From positions 372,001 to 436,000 of the forward strand of contig CP047920.1 in the NCBI GenBank assembly GCA_010202645.1: 64,000 bases of DNA, written 5' to 3'. This document shows positions 42,400 to 50,645 of this stretch, in pieces. The first letter of the stretch is position 1. Every line of letters begins with the position of its first letter. The stretch is from Candidatus Saccharibacteria bacterium oral taxon 488. Lineage in GTDB: Bacteria > Patescibacteriota > Saccharimonadia > Saccharimonadales > Saccharimonadaceae. The notes beneath the pieces were generated by a model. The model did not search any database. It had not been told where the DNA came from and saw only the letters and a list, made by a program, of their open reading frames with translations. Made by a program: the position numbers and the translations under genes.

Positions 42400-43461
42400 C
42401 TACCTCCGTAGCCCCACAGCCGTTTGGACGCGGTGCAAGGTTTCGTTAGCAACGAGGTTCATATCGCGCTCGCTGAACTCCAGTTTACGTTCGATGGCCC
42501 GCTCATCAACTGCCGCCAAACGCGCTTGGAAATTCGCTAAGAATTCCGCTACTTCATCCGCCACGATTCGCTTGAAATCGCCGTAGCGCTCCATACCGGT
42601 GTATTCGCTAATGGTTTGCTCCAAACTGACGTCTCGTCCAGCGTCCTGGCGCACTAGTGTCAAAATCTCCAGTAGATTGGAAATGCCCGGCTGGTTGTCG
42701 CGGTCGTACTGTACCTTACCCAGTGAGTCGGTGGTGGCACTCATGATTTTTTTGTGTGCTATCTGCGGCTCGTCGCCAAGGAAAATGACGCCCTTGCCGC
42801 TGTCGTCGGATTTGCTCATCTTTTTGGTCGGGTTCATCAGATCTTTAATCCTCAGGCCTTGGTCGTTGCCGAAGAATTGGTGTTGCTGGGCGACTGGTTT
42901 AGGCACGATGAATAAGTCGCCAAATTTGCGGTTCATTCGCTCGGCGATGTCGCGGGTAAATTCCAGGTGCTGCGTCTGGTCGTCACCGACTGGCACGTAG
43001 CTGGCGCCGTAGAGCAAGATGTCGGCCGCCATCAGGACTGGGTAGTTGAAGAGACCGATGGAAATCTGGTCGCCGTGAAGCTTGTCAGATTTATCCTTAA
43101 ACTGCGTCATCCGGCTCATCTCACCAAACCCGGTGAAGCAGTCCAAAATCCACGCCAGCTCGCTGTGGGCTGGGACGCGGCTTTGGCGGTACAAATGAAT
43201 GGCCTCGTTGTCCAGCGGCAGTCCCGCGGCTGTGTAAATCCGGGCATTACTGAGAATGCTGCCGTACAATTTGCTGTGATCAATTGGCGTGGTGAAGCTG
43301 TGTAGATCCGGAATGAACAGATTGATATCATAATCAGCCGAGCGGCGCTTCGCCATATCGACGATCGGCAGAATCGCCCCAAAATAATTGCCAATGTGAA
43401 TATCGTTGTTGGCGCGTACGCCAGTGAGGATGACGGGTTTGGATAGTTTCATTGTATTCAT
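42400..43461 (-). CDS. trpS: Tryptophanyl-tRNA synthetase
   Basis: 353 residues from ATG 43461 (AAAGGAG site, TAATG overlap with the racemase gene; the frame to 43557 is not used). It is a class I synthetase with the HIGN motif near the N-terminus (ANNDIHIGNYFGAILPIV), GDDQTQHLEFTRDIAERMN for Trp activation, and the KMSKSDDSG signature near 226-234. It charges tRNA-Trp, whose gene is at 29608 in this window. Length is normal. Confidence 0.96.
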   Translation of the reverse strand: MNTMKLSKPVILTGVRANNDIHIGNYFGAILPIVDMAKRRSADYDINLFIPDLHSFTTPIDHSKLYGSILSNARIYTAAGLPLDNEAIHLYRQSRVPAHSELAWILDCFTGFGEMSRMTQFKDKSDKLHGDQISIGLFNYPVLMAADILLYGASYVPVGDDQTQHLEFTRDIAERMNRKFGDLFIVPKPVAQQHQFFGNDQGLRIKDLMNPTKKMSKSDDSGKGVIFLGDEPQIAHKKIMSATTDSLGKVQYDRDNQPGISNLLEILTLVRQDAGRDVSLEQTISEYTGMERYGDFKRIVADEVAEFLANFQARLAAVDERAIERKLEFSERDMNLVANETLHRVQTAVGLRR

Positions 43462-44168
43462 TATAGCACTCCTTTGGTTGTTAAATAACGTAATAAAATG
43501 TTCATTGGGTCGATGGTGTTTGGTTTTTCGGCGAAGGCGCAGGATAGTTCGGTGCAACCTAATAATACCGGCGGACTGCTGGGGTAATTATTGATATAGT
43601 TTACTGCGTTTGCCTGCTCGGATTGGGTTATTATTGGTATTTTATACAGCACTGACTGCGGTATTGCCTGACCAGAAATTACTGCGCGAATTATTACTTC
43701 CAGCGCTTGTTCTTCGTCCTTATCCGGCGTTAATACGGTTACTCCGGCGGCTTTCAACGGCTTGTCATATAGTCCAGTGCGGATGGTCGTCGGCGACGCT
43801 AGCAATCGAATTGTTTTATGATGGCTGCTAACGTAATCAATTGCGGCATCCACCATGGAAGTTATGTGGATATTCAGCCGCCGTTCAATATCGAGCTGCA
43901 ATAAATGCGCGGTATTGCAAGCAATTATGATAACGTCGTCCATCGACGCGTCAATGTTTTTCAGTTCGTTTATGATAATTTCCAAGGTTTCGCTGCGCCG
44001 CGATTCGTTGGCGATAAAATCAGGAACTGGTAGCGACAAGTGAACGGTGTACGGAAAATCCGTGCCGTCTCTTGCGCCGTTTGCTGATGCTCGCCGAATT
44101 ATTCGCTGGTGTAGCTCCAAGCTTGCCTGCGGTCCCATGCCGCCAATGATAATTATTCTTTGTTTCAT
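43461..44168 (-). CDS. Aspartate/glutamate racemase-family protein
   Basis: 235 residues. The two-cysteine catalytic pattern is seen: IIACNTAHLL near residue 83 and LLGCTELSCAFAE near 198, with the start IIIGGMGPQASLELHQRII typical of aspartate racemase-type enzymes. It could make a D-amino acid for the cell wall. Start ATG is preceded by AAGGAGG and its stop overlaps trpS. Confidence 0.85.
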   Translation of the reverse strand: MKQRIIIIGGMGPQASLELHQRIIRRASANGARDGTDFPYTVHLSLPVPDFIANESRRSETLEIIINELKNIDASMDDVIIIACNTAHLLQLDIERRLNIHITSMVDAAIDYVSSHHKTIRLLASPTTIRTGLYDKPLKAAGVTVLTPDKDEEQALEVIIRAVISGQAIPQSVLYKIPIITQSEQANAVNYINNYPSSPPVLLGCTELSCAFAEKPNTIDPMNILLRYLTTKGVL

Positions 44169-44188
44169 AATTCCTCCTTTGGTTATAT

Positions 44189-44210
44189 AAAAAAAGGCCG
44201 CGTGCGGCCT
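44189..44210 (-). terminator. Terminator between the 156-aa gene and the racemase gene
   Basis: AGGCCGC (44195-44201) and GCGGCCT (44204-44210) form a stem, followed on the minus strand by TTTTTTTATA. The rest of 44169-44358 shows no supported gene. Confidence 0.8.
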
Positions 44211-44358
44211 CTAATCATGGTTAGTACTTTCAGAAGAAATTTACGAACAATTCAACAAGCCGCGGCGAAAACGCGTGCTTTGCCAGGCGGTGCTGATGAA
44301 TTGCCGTGTTATGGTCATAGGGTGATTATAATACCAACGGCTAAAATCCGCAAATGTT

Positions 44359-44829
44359 CTATAAAACAGCTCGCTTGGATATGCGCCAAACCCATAAAAT
44401 GATGTAAATAGATAAACCGATTGAAAATAAGAGCGATAGGACAGCCATCGGATTTGCTTTCCATAATATTGTCCATGTTGGCGGCGAAATGATAAATTCT
44501 ACCATTGCTAAGAACCCGATTTTAGTATAAATATGCAGCGATTCAGCCAAACAAACGGCGAAACCGATTACCGTGCCAAGTACAGAGGCTGCGATTAATA
44601 AAATGATATCAAGGAGCGGCGGTTTTTCTTCCTGGGTTATAAAACCATATATTAGGCAGATGATGCCCGCGCCGATGGGCCCAGTTAAATACGACACGTA
44701 GTTCCACCGCCACAGCAGTAGCCATAGGCCAATTATCATGGGGATACCTAGTAAAAATGCTAATAAAATACCAATCCAGCGCGGACGGTGTCTACGCTGT
44801 AGATTATAATATGGAGGTTCTTGGTTCAT
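44359..44829 (-). CDS. Four-helix membrane protein, unknown
   Basis: 156 residues, four or five hydrophobic segments (about 18-40, 48-62, 72-92, 98-118, 128-148) and a basic N-terminal tail (NLQRRHRPRWIG). TGCTATACT ends seven bases before the ATG. No motif recognised. Confidence 0.6.
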   Translation of the reverse strand: MNQEPPYYNLQRRHRPRWIGILLAFLLGIPMIIGLWLLLWRWNYVSYLTGPIGAGIICLIYGFITQEEKPPLLDIILLIAASVLGTVIGFAVCLAESLHIYTKIGFLAMVEFIISPPTWTILWKANPMAVLSLLFSIGLSIYIILWVWRISKRAVL

Positions 44830-44878
44830 GTTATTTAGTATAGCATTTGACAGGAAGTATATGGTTTGGATTGGAGGA

Positions 44879-45535
44879 TTATTTATCTGGCGGCTGCGCT
44901 TGGTCTAGGATCTTTGACAGTTCGCTAATAAGCTCGCGCAGTTGAGGGTTGCGCAAGATTGCCCGGCAGGTGGCTGGCGTCCAAATGAGCGTGCGGGAAC
45001 GTAAAGTTTCTGCCAGCGTTTCGCCCGATGGCGTCAGCAAGCCTTCTTTATCCAATTGAAACAATTCAGGCAACAGTGCGTCGCAAAGCAGTGCCAGCGG
45101 CGCTTGCGACCGGGCAATGATTCGGTCGTGTTCATCGACCGGCATAGAAATCGGATTAAATCCTAATTGTTGCAAATGGCTGGCTGCCGCCTCGGCGTTT
45201 GGCTGGTCGCTGGCGACAACTGCGCGCTGAGCGCTATTCATTAGCAAATGGACGACGGCAGCTTTCTGGTCAAGCTGATCGTTAAATCGGCGGCTGGCGT
45301 CCATGACGCTATCGTGTAAAATTATCATCCCTCTTACGGGCAGTAAGGTAAAATTTTCCAGGGGCGCACACACGTGGATAATTTCGCAATCGGATAGTTC
45401 TTCTGTGTTGGTGTGGCGGTCAGCTATGTCAAATTCGCGGACTAAAAAGCCGTACTTTTTAGCGCGCCGTACCAATTGCGAACCCAAATCGCCTAGCGAA
45501 CCGATAACCCCTATAGTTTGTTTTACTGCTGTCAT
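44879..45535 (-). CDS. Prephenate dehydrogenase-like NAD-binding protein
   Basis: 218 residues. A Rossmann start TIGVIGSLGDLGSQLVRRAK resembles TyrA/prephenate dehydrogenase, and the following acidic turn (REFDIADRH) fits NAD binding. The C-terminal half is helical. It is shorter than full TyrA (about 280) and lacks obvious aromatic-substrate residues, so it may act on a different substrate. A GGAGAC site precedes the ATG, and TATACT lies about 45 bases before the start. Confidence 0.65.
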   Translation of the reverse strand: MTAVKQTIGVIGSLGDLGSQLVRRAKKYGFLVREFDIADRHTNTEELSDCEIIHVCAPLENFTLLPVRGMIILHDSVMDASRRFNDQLDQKAAVVHLLMNSAQRAVVASDQPNAEAAASHLQQLGFNPISMPVDEHDRIIARSQAPLALLCDALLPELFQLDKEGLLTPSGETLAETLRSRTLIWTPATCRAILRNPQLRELISELSKILDQAQPPDK

Positions 45536-45649
45536 ACGGTCTCCTTTGATTTTATGGGGATGGTTATATTGTTAGTATACGCTACTTGGCATCGCTATAC
45601 AGATTCATTGATACGATAGTCTGGGCTTGGACCCGATCTCAATTATAGA

Positions 45650-46504
45650 TCATTTTCTTAATCTTTTTGTGCGACTTGTAGATTTTGACGGATACTCGCC
45701 CGCAAAGTGCTGCCTGATTAGTCCGGACAAGCGCTCAGCGTATGTATCCGTTATTTCGTGCCCTTGCATGGTCATCGAGCGATGGGCGATATTCTTATGC
45801 TCTTTGGCTAGTTTCTTCAAATTCCGTTCGACGATCAGTGGGTCGAGTTTGCCTGACAGAATAGTGATTGGCAGTTTCAATTGTGATATATCAGTCATCG
45901 TGGTTTGATTGATTATTGCAGTATTTAGAGCGGTCAGGAAGGATTTAGCAGTAATTTTATCGGCCTTAAATCCCGCGTCGGGCCATATATTATGTCGGTC
46001 GGCAAACTGTAATAGACGTTTTGAGCTCCTCGGATGCTTGTTGATAAGGCTATATAGGGCCCGTAATATTTTTTCTGGATGATGGATTTTCTCATCAATC
46101 TTAGGGTGATATATTGGCGGGCTACATAGGATTAGTGACTGAGCTAATTTTGGATATTTTTTAGCGAGTTCTACGGCAGCTAGCGACCCCATGGAGTGGC
46201 CAATGACGATGTCTAGGTGATTGATTGATTCGTGGCGTAGCGTGGCGGCGATGCTGGTGGCCTGGTCGTGAGCATTGTATGATTTCCAGTCTGGTTTTGG
46301 TGAATTGCCGAATCCTAGCATGTCGATGGCGATAACTTGCGTATCTTTGGGTAAATGTGGCTCTAGCGGCTTCCAGGTACGCCACGATGTGCCCAGCCCA
46401 TGGATAAGTAGAATAGTAGATTTTGGGTTATCTGGGCGACAAAAATAATGTACATTCAGGGTGTACGGGACGCACAGCCAGCGATGGACGATTCTGTCGA
46501 ACAT
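45650..46504 (-). CDS. Alpha/beta hydrolase
   Basis: 284 residues. The nucleophile elbow GHSMGSLAAVEL is near residue 108, the oxyanion loop LLIHGLGTSWRTW near 34, and a C-terminal acidic/His pair is plausible (GKLDPLIV, then MQGHEITDT). It hydrolyses an ester or similar bond; the substrate is unknown. TATACT ends six bases before the ATG, so it is likely leaderless. Confidence 0.8.
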   Translation of the reverse strand: MFDRIVHRWLCVPYTLNVHYFCRPDNPKSTILLIHGLGTSWRTWKPLEPHLPKDTQVIAIDMLGFGNSPKPDWKSYNAHDQATSIAATLRHESINHLDIVIGHSMGSLAAVELAKKYPKLAQSLILCSPPIYHPKIDEKIHHPEKILRALYSLINKHPRSSKRLLQFADRHNIWPDAGFKADKITAKSFLTALNTAIINQTTMTDISQLKLPITILSGKLDPLIVERNLKKLAKEHKNIAHRSMTMQGHEITDTYAERLSGLIRQHFAGEYPSKSTSRTKRLRK

Positions 46505-46523
46505 TATATTAGTATACTATGAG

Positions 46524-46554
46524 AATACTCCGCCTGCACATGAGACGGAGTATT
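46524..46554. terminator. Terminator between rpsI and the hydrolase gene
   Basis: AATACTCCG (46524-46532) and CGGAGTATT (46546-46554) form a 9-bp stem with T-rich flanks, closing the rplM-rpsI transcript. Confidence 0.7.
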
Positions 46555-46579
46555 TTTGATAGTTGGTCTCTCCTCTGTT

Positions 46580-46978
46580 TTAACGCTTGGAGAATTGTTC
46601 GCGCTTGCGGGCAGAACGCAGACCGTATTTCTTGCGCTCTTTCTCGCGTGGGTCGCGCTTCAATAGCTCAGCCTTTTTCAAGACTGGGCGCAGGTCAGCG
46701 TGAGCAGCCGTCAATGCTTTAGCGATGCCAAGCTTGATGGCGTCAACTTGACCAGCGAGACCACCACCTTTCACCAAGATGGTAACGTCGTATTCCTTTT
46801 GCTTGCTGACGATAGCCAGTGGATCGGTTACTTCTGCCAGCAAGGTTTTGTTGCCATCCAAGTACTCAGCGGCTGCTTTGCCGTTGATGGTGATGGTACC
46901 CTTGCCAGGAAGCAAGCGAACACTTGCCGAGGCGCTTTTGCGTCGTCCCAAGCCGTAGAAATAGGTATCAGTAGCCAT
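46580..46978 (-). CDS. rpsI: 30S ribosomal protein S9
   Basis: 132 residues. It has the S9 start YGLGRRKSASASVRLLPGKG, the mid-region KGGGLAGQVDAIKLGIAKAL and the basic C-terminus ARKREQFSKR, whose last residues touch the P-site tRNA. It follows rplM at a one-base gap and ends the ribosomal block on the left. Confidence 0.97.
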   Translation of the reverse strand: MATDTYFYGLGRRKSASASVRLLPGKGTITINGKAAAEYLDGNKTLLAEVTDPLAIVSKQKEYDVTILVKGGGLAGQVDAIKLGIAKALTAAHADLRPVLKKAELLKRDPREKERKKYGLRSARKREQFSKR

Positions 46979-46979
46979 A

Positions 46980-47411
46980 TTACTTTACCTCAACTTTCTC
47001 TGGGGTTTGTGCTGCGTGAGCATGCTCGCTGCCGGCAAATACGCGGAGGCGCTTGAGGCGCTCTGCTTGCAATTTGTTCTTTGGCAACATGCCTTTGACA
47101 GCTTCTTCAATAATTCGTTCTGGGTGGCGTTCACGCATTTCTTTGAACTGCGTTTCTTTGATGCCGCCCGGGAAACCACTGTGACGGTAGTAGTACTTGT
47201 CGGTTTCCTTGTAGCCAGTAACGACGGTGTTTGCGGCGTTAATAACCACCACATAGTCGCCACCATCAACGTGTGGTGTGTAGGTTGGCTTGTATTTACC
47301 GGTCAGGTGTTTAGCAATTTCAGTTGCCAAGCGACCGAGTGGCAATTCGCTCGCGTCAAACAATACCCAGCGGCGAGAAACGTCAGATGGTTTTTGTGAA
47401 TAAGTCTTCAT
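46980..47411 (-). CDS. rplM: 50S ribosomal protein L13
   Basis: 143 residues from ATG 47411, chosen for its AGGAGAAATAAG site and match to L13 length; the frame to 47558 runs into rplQ. Typical motifs are RWVLFDASELPLGRLATEIA and RERHPERIIEEAVKGMLPKN. It directly follows rplQ and is followed by rpsI. Confidence 0.97.
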   Translation of the reverse strand: MKTYSQKPSDVSRRWVLFDASELPLGRLATEIAKHLTGKYKPTYTPHVDGGDYVVVINAANTVVTGYKETDKYYYRHSGFPGGIKETQFKEMRERHPERIIEEAVKGMLPKNKLQAERLKRLRVFAGSEHAHAAQTPEKVEVK

Positions 47412-47412
47412 C

Positions 47413-47799
47413 TTATTTCTCCTTCTTTGGCATTGGTTTGATGTCGTCGACAAACTCGATGATTGCCATTTGCGCGCCGTCGCCAACACGCAAACGTGTT
47501 CGTTCAACGCGAACGTGTCCGCTGGTGCGGCCGCCGAGTTGCGGGGCAATTTCATCAACGAGCTTGTAAGCAGCAGCGCGGGTGCTGAGTGCTGCGATCA
47601 CCTGGCGGCGGCTGGCTAGATCGCCCTTCTTCGCCTTGGTGATGATTTTTTCAATGTGGCGCTTCAGCTCTTTGGCTTTCGGCAAGGTGGTCTCGATTTT
47701 GCCGTACTCGACTAGGCTGGTTGCCAGACCCCTCAGCAAGGCTCGCCGTTGATCACGCTCACGGCCGAACTTGCGCCCTTGATATCCGTGTCTATGCAT
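47413..47799 (-). CDS. rplQ: 50S ribosomal protein L17
   Basis: 128 residues. The start MHRHGYQGRKFGRERDQRRA, the strand VEYGKIETTLPKAKELKRH and the C-terminal VRVERTRLRVGDGAQMAIIE are family-typical. It lies two bases after rpoA. Confidence 0.97.
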   Translation of the reverse strand: MHRHGYQGRKFGRERDQRRALLRGLATSLVEYGKIETTLPKAKELKRHIEKIITKAKKGDLASRRQVIAALSTRAAAYKLVDEIAPQLGGRTSGHVRVERTRLRVGDGAQMAIIEFVDDIKPMPKKEK

Positions 47800-47801
47800 A
47801 G

Positions 47802-48719
47802 TTAAAACTCCAACTCCGCCATCTTGTCGCGTACTTCATCCAGCGCCTTTGAGCCAAAGCCTTTCAATTCTCGCAAATCTTGCTCGGTCAAAGTCACCAG
47901 GTCGCGAATCGTGCGGATTTCATTGTTAATCAGCGCGTTCGTGGTGCGGGCGCTTAGGTTTAATTCTTCGATGGATGTGTCAAGTTCAGAATCATCTGCC
48001 TCGTCGTTACCCAGTGCTGGCGCACCGGCTACCACAGTCGAGCCTGCCAGCGCGCTGTATTGGCTGACGAGGATAGCCGCTGCCTCTTCAAATGCTTCGC
48101 GCGGTGTCAATGTGCCATCAGTCTCAACCGTCAGTGCCAGCTTCTCGAGGTTGGTCTCGTCGCCAACACGGGTCGAGTCAACCTTGTAGCGAACGCGCAG
48201 CACCGGTGTAAAGATAGCATCAAGTGCGATCATGTCGGAGTGCAATCGATTGGCACTCGACTCCTCGATCGTCTGATAGCCACGGCCAGCTTCTGCCACC
48301 AAGTCCATGATGACGGTCTTATTCGGATCATCGATGGTAGCGATGATGTGGTCTGGGTTAACAACTTCTACTTCGCCGTTTGCTTGGATATCGCCAGCGG
48401 TGATAACACCACCAGTTTTCTCCAGACGCAACTCAACTGGCTCGTCAGTGTGAACGCGGAGTCGCACACCCTTTAGGTTCAGCATGATATCGACGACGTC
48501 CTCTTTGACGCCCTCGACGGTGGTGAACTCGTGTGTCGCACCCTCGATACGAAAGGCGACGATCGCGCCGCCGCGAATGCTCGAGAGCAGCACCCGGCGC
48601 AAGGAATTACCAAGCGTATTGCCATAGCCGGCGTGCATCGGCTCGATCAGAAAGGTCGCACTGGTCGCAGAGGTGTCATCAACGCTCGCGAGTGCTGGAT
48701 TGTAAATTGCTTTTGCCAT
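47802..48719 (-). CDS. rpoA: RNA polymerase subunit alpha
   Basis: 305 residues. The N-terminal assembly domain (FLIEPMHAGYGNTLGNSLRR, GAIVAFRIEGATHEF) and the C-terminal HhH domain (NLSARTTNALINNEIRTIRD, then ELKGFGSKALDEVRDKMAEL) are both present. The linker is short and acidic (NDEADDSELD). Gene order rpsK-rpsD-rpoA-rplQ is standard. Confidence 0.97.
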   Translation of the reverse strand: MAKAIYNPALASVDDTSATSATFLIEPMHAGYGNTLGNSLRRVLLSSIRGGAIVAFRIEGATHEFTTVEGVKEDVVDIMLNLKGVRLRVHTDEPVELRLEKTGGVITAGDIQANGEVEVVNPDHIIATIDDPNKTVIMDLVAEAGRGYQTIEESSANRLHSDMIALDAIFTPVLRVRYKVDSTRVGDETNLEKLALTVETDGTLTPREAFEEAAAILVSQYSALAGSTVVAGAPALGNDEADDSELDTSIEELNLSARTTNALINNEIRTIRDLVTLTEQDLRELKGFGSKALDEVRDKMAELEF

Positions 48720-48740
48720 AATTCTTCCCTAACCCTTCTT

Positions 48741-49361
48741 TTATCGTGAGTAATACTCAACAATTAATTGCTCGTTGATGTCAGCTTCTGCTTCCTCGCG
48801 CTTTGGCAGTCCAGTCACTTCAATCTTCAGCTTCTTGCTATCGCTCTTCAGCCAGCTCAGCGGGCCTTGGATTGAATTATTGATCACATCATCAATCCGC
48901 GTGAAGTACTCAGATTTGGTGCTCTTTGGACGAACGGTGATAACATCACCAGCCTTAACACGAATCGATGGAATATCGACGCGGCGGCCGTTTAATTCAA
49001 AGTGGCCGTGACTGACCAACTGGCGAGCAGCGCGGCGGCTAACAGCGAATCCAGAACGGTAAACCACGTTGTCCAGGCGGCGCTCCAACAGTTTCAACAG
49101 GTTTTCGCCTGCCAAACCTTCCTGGGCGCGGGTTGCCTCGTTCATCAACCGCGCAAATTGCTTTTCCACCAAACCATACAGACGGCGAACCTTTTGCTTT
49201 TCGCGCAGCTGCGTAGCGTACAGGCTTGGCTTACTTTGGCGGCCGTGCGCGTGCTGGCCTGGAATGCCAGATTTCCGCGCCAAAACTTTATGTGCTTTTG
49301 GATGAAGCGCATAACCTTCGCGGCGGCTTTGCTTGACAATCGGTGAATTATCTCGTGCCAT
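48741..49361 (-). CDS. rpsD: 30S ribosomal protein S4 (zinc-free form)
   Basis: 206 residues. The S4 RNA-binding domain is LLKLLERRLDNVVYRSGFAV and the ending EADINEQLIVEYYSR is typical. The N-terminal zinc motif of many bacteria (CxxCRREG-type) is replaced by PIVKQSRREG, without cysteines. S4 nucleates assembly of the small subunit and may repress its own operon. Confidence 0.97.
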   Translation of the reverse strand: MARDNSPIVKQSRREGYALHPKAHKVLARKSGIPGQHAHGRQSKPSLYATQLREKQKVRRLYGLVEKQFARLMNEATRAQEGLAGENLLKLLERRLDNVVYRSGFAVSRRAARQLVSHGHFELNGRRVDIPSIRVKAGDVITVRPKSTKSEYFTRIDDVINNSIQGPLSWLKSDSKKLKIEVTGLPKREEAEADINEQLIVEYYSR

Positions 49362-49363
49362 AA

Positions 49364-49753
49364 TTATGCCCTCCGTGCCTTCCGTGGACGAACACCGCCG
49401 TGAGGCACGCCAGTTACGTCCTTAATGCTTTCTACTGAGATGTCGAAAGCGCCAACCGCACGAATAGCGGCATCGCGGCCCAAGCCGACACCTTTGACGA
49501 AAACGTCAACTGATTTCAAACCATATTGAGTTTTCGCGGCTTCAGCAGCTTTTTCAGCAGCAACCTGTGAAGCGTAAGCGGTGCCTTTTTTGCTGCCGCG
49601 GAAGCCGCATGCACCAGCTGATGAAGCAGTCAACACATTACCCTTCTTGTCTGAAAAGGTAACAATGGTGTTGTTAAATGTTGCTTGAATATGCAGCTGA
49701 CCAGCTGGGACTGATCGGCGCTGCTTCTTCTTGGTAGATTTTGCGTCTGCCAT
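49364..49753 (-). CDS. rpsK: 30S ribosomal protein S11
   Basis: 129 residues. Motifs are HIQATFNNTIVTFSDKKGNV, SSAGACGFRGSKKGTAYASQ and DVTGVPHGGVRPRKARRA. Two bases separate it from rpsD. Confidence 0.97.
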   Translation of the reverse strand: MADAKSTKKKQRRSVPAGQLHIQATFNNTIVTFSDKKGNVLTASSAGACGFRGSKKGTAYASQVAAEKAAEAAKTQYGLKSVDVFVKGVGLGRDAAIRAVGAFDISVESIKDVTGVPHGGVRPRKARRA

Positions 49754-49768
49754 TTCTTAGTCCTTTCT

Positions 49769-50155
49769 TTAGGTCTTACTTGCTGCTTTTGGTTGTGTAC
49801 CGCCCACGGCGATGGCGCGACCCTTGCGAGTTCGTGCATTCGTACGAGTCCGCTGTCCGCGTGTCGGCAGTCCTGCTTTGTGGCGAAGACCGCGATAGGC
49901 GTTGATATCCTTCAAGCGCTTAATGTTGTTAGTTACCAAGCGCTGGAGATCACCTTCGACGGTGTATTCGCTGTCGATAATTTCGCGAATCTTGTTTTCT
50001 TCAGCCTCGGTGAGATCTTTCACCCGAGTGGTCGGCTCAATCTTAGCCGCCGCAAGGATGCTCAAAGCGTGCTTTGGCCCAATCCCATAAATATAGGTGA
50101 GCGCAATTTGCACCTGCTTCTCTGTTGGGATAACTACCCCAGCAATTCGAGCCAT
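49769..50155 (-). CDS. rpsM: 30S ribosomal protein S13
   Basis: 128 residues. Motifs are [27 protein letters not shown] and [20 protein letters not shown]. The gene is followed by rpsK and preceded by rpmJ, the standard alpha operon head. Confidence 0.97.
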   Translation of the reverse strand: MARIAGVVIPTEKQVQIALTYIYGIGPKHALSILAAAKIEPTTRVKDLTEAEENKIREIIDSEYTVEGDLQRLVTNNIKRLKDINAYRGLRHKAGLPTRGQRTRTNARTRKGRAIAVGGTQPKAASKT

Positions 50156-50157
50156 GC

Positions 50158-50286
50158 TTAACCCTGCCTTTGCTTGTTCTTAGGTTTTTTCTTGTTGATG
50201 ACGTACAGGCGGCCTTTACGGCGCACTAGCTTGTCACCTTTCTTGGGATCTTTGTCGATTTTCTTCACACTTGCACGAACTTTCAT
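50158..50286 (-). CDS. rpmJ: 50S ribosomal protein L36 (zinc-free form)
   Basis: 42 residues, starts [18 protein letters not shown] and ends KNKQRQG. It matches L36 but none of the zinc ligands (three Cys and a His) remains, and about four residues are added. It lies between infA and rpsM as in most bacteria. It sits in the peptidyl-transferase side of the large subunit. Confidence 0.92.
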   Translation of the reverse strand: MKVRASVKKIDKDPKKGDKLVRRKGRLYVINKKKPKNKQRQG

Positions 50287-50334
50287 TGAAGTGTAAATCT
50301 CCCTTCCCGAGTAAACCCGAGATTATCGTTACTA

Positions 50335-50601
50335 TTATGACGAGCGCCGCGTGTTTCGAGCCACGTGCGCTGGTCGCTCCTCTTTGAGGCGGAAGATGAT
50401 GCGACCCTTTGTGAGATCATAAGGGGTCATCTCGACCTCCACCTTATCACCAGGCACTAGGCGGATGTAGTTCTTGCGCATCCGTCCTGAAATGTGCGCG
50501 ATGATACTATGGCCATTCTCCAGTTCCACCCGAAATTGGGTATTAGGTAGTGCTTCCACTACCTTACCAATCATCTTGATGACTTCTTTTTGACTCGCCA
50601 T
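50335..50601 (-). CDS. infA: Translation initiation factor IF-1
   Basis: 88 residues. OB fold: [40 protein letters not shown] and [21 protein letters not shown] short Ser/Arg tail extends the usual length by about 15 residues. It heads the alpha operon with its own promoter, and adk and map, often found here, are absent. Confidence 0.96.
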   Translation of the reverse strand: MASQKEVIKMIGKVVEALPNTQFRVELENGHSIIAHISGRMRKNYIRLVPGDKVEVEMTPYDLTKGRIIFRLKEERPAHVARNTRRSS

Positions 50602-50616
50602 AAGTTACAGTTGTCA

Positions 50617-50645
50617 ATTATACCGTATTGCCCCGGCGATTACAA
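50617..50645 (-). promoter_or_regulatory. Promoter of infA-rpmJ-rpsM-rpsK-rpsD-rpoA-rplQ
   Basis: TTGTAA-17-TATAAT on the minus strand. Its -35 box overlaps the stop of secY. Confidence 0.75.

Noticed and set aside
44160..44402. Plus-strand 80-residue frame
   Set aside because: It crosses a minus-strand terminator and the end of the 156-aa gene, with no promoter or ribosome binding site.
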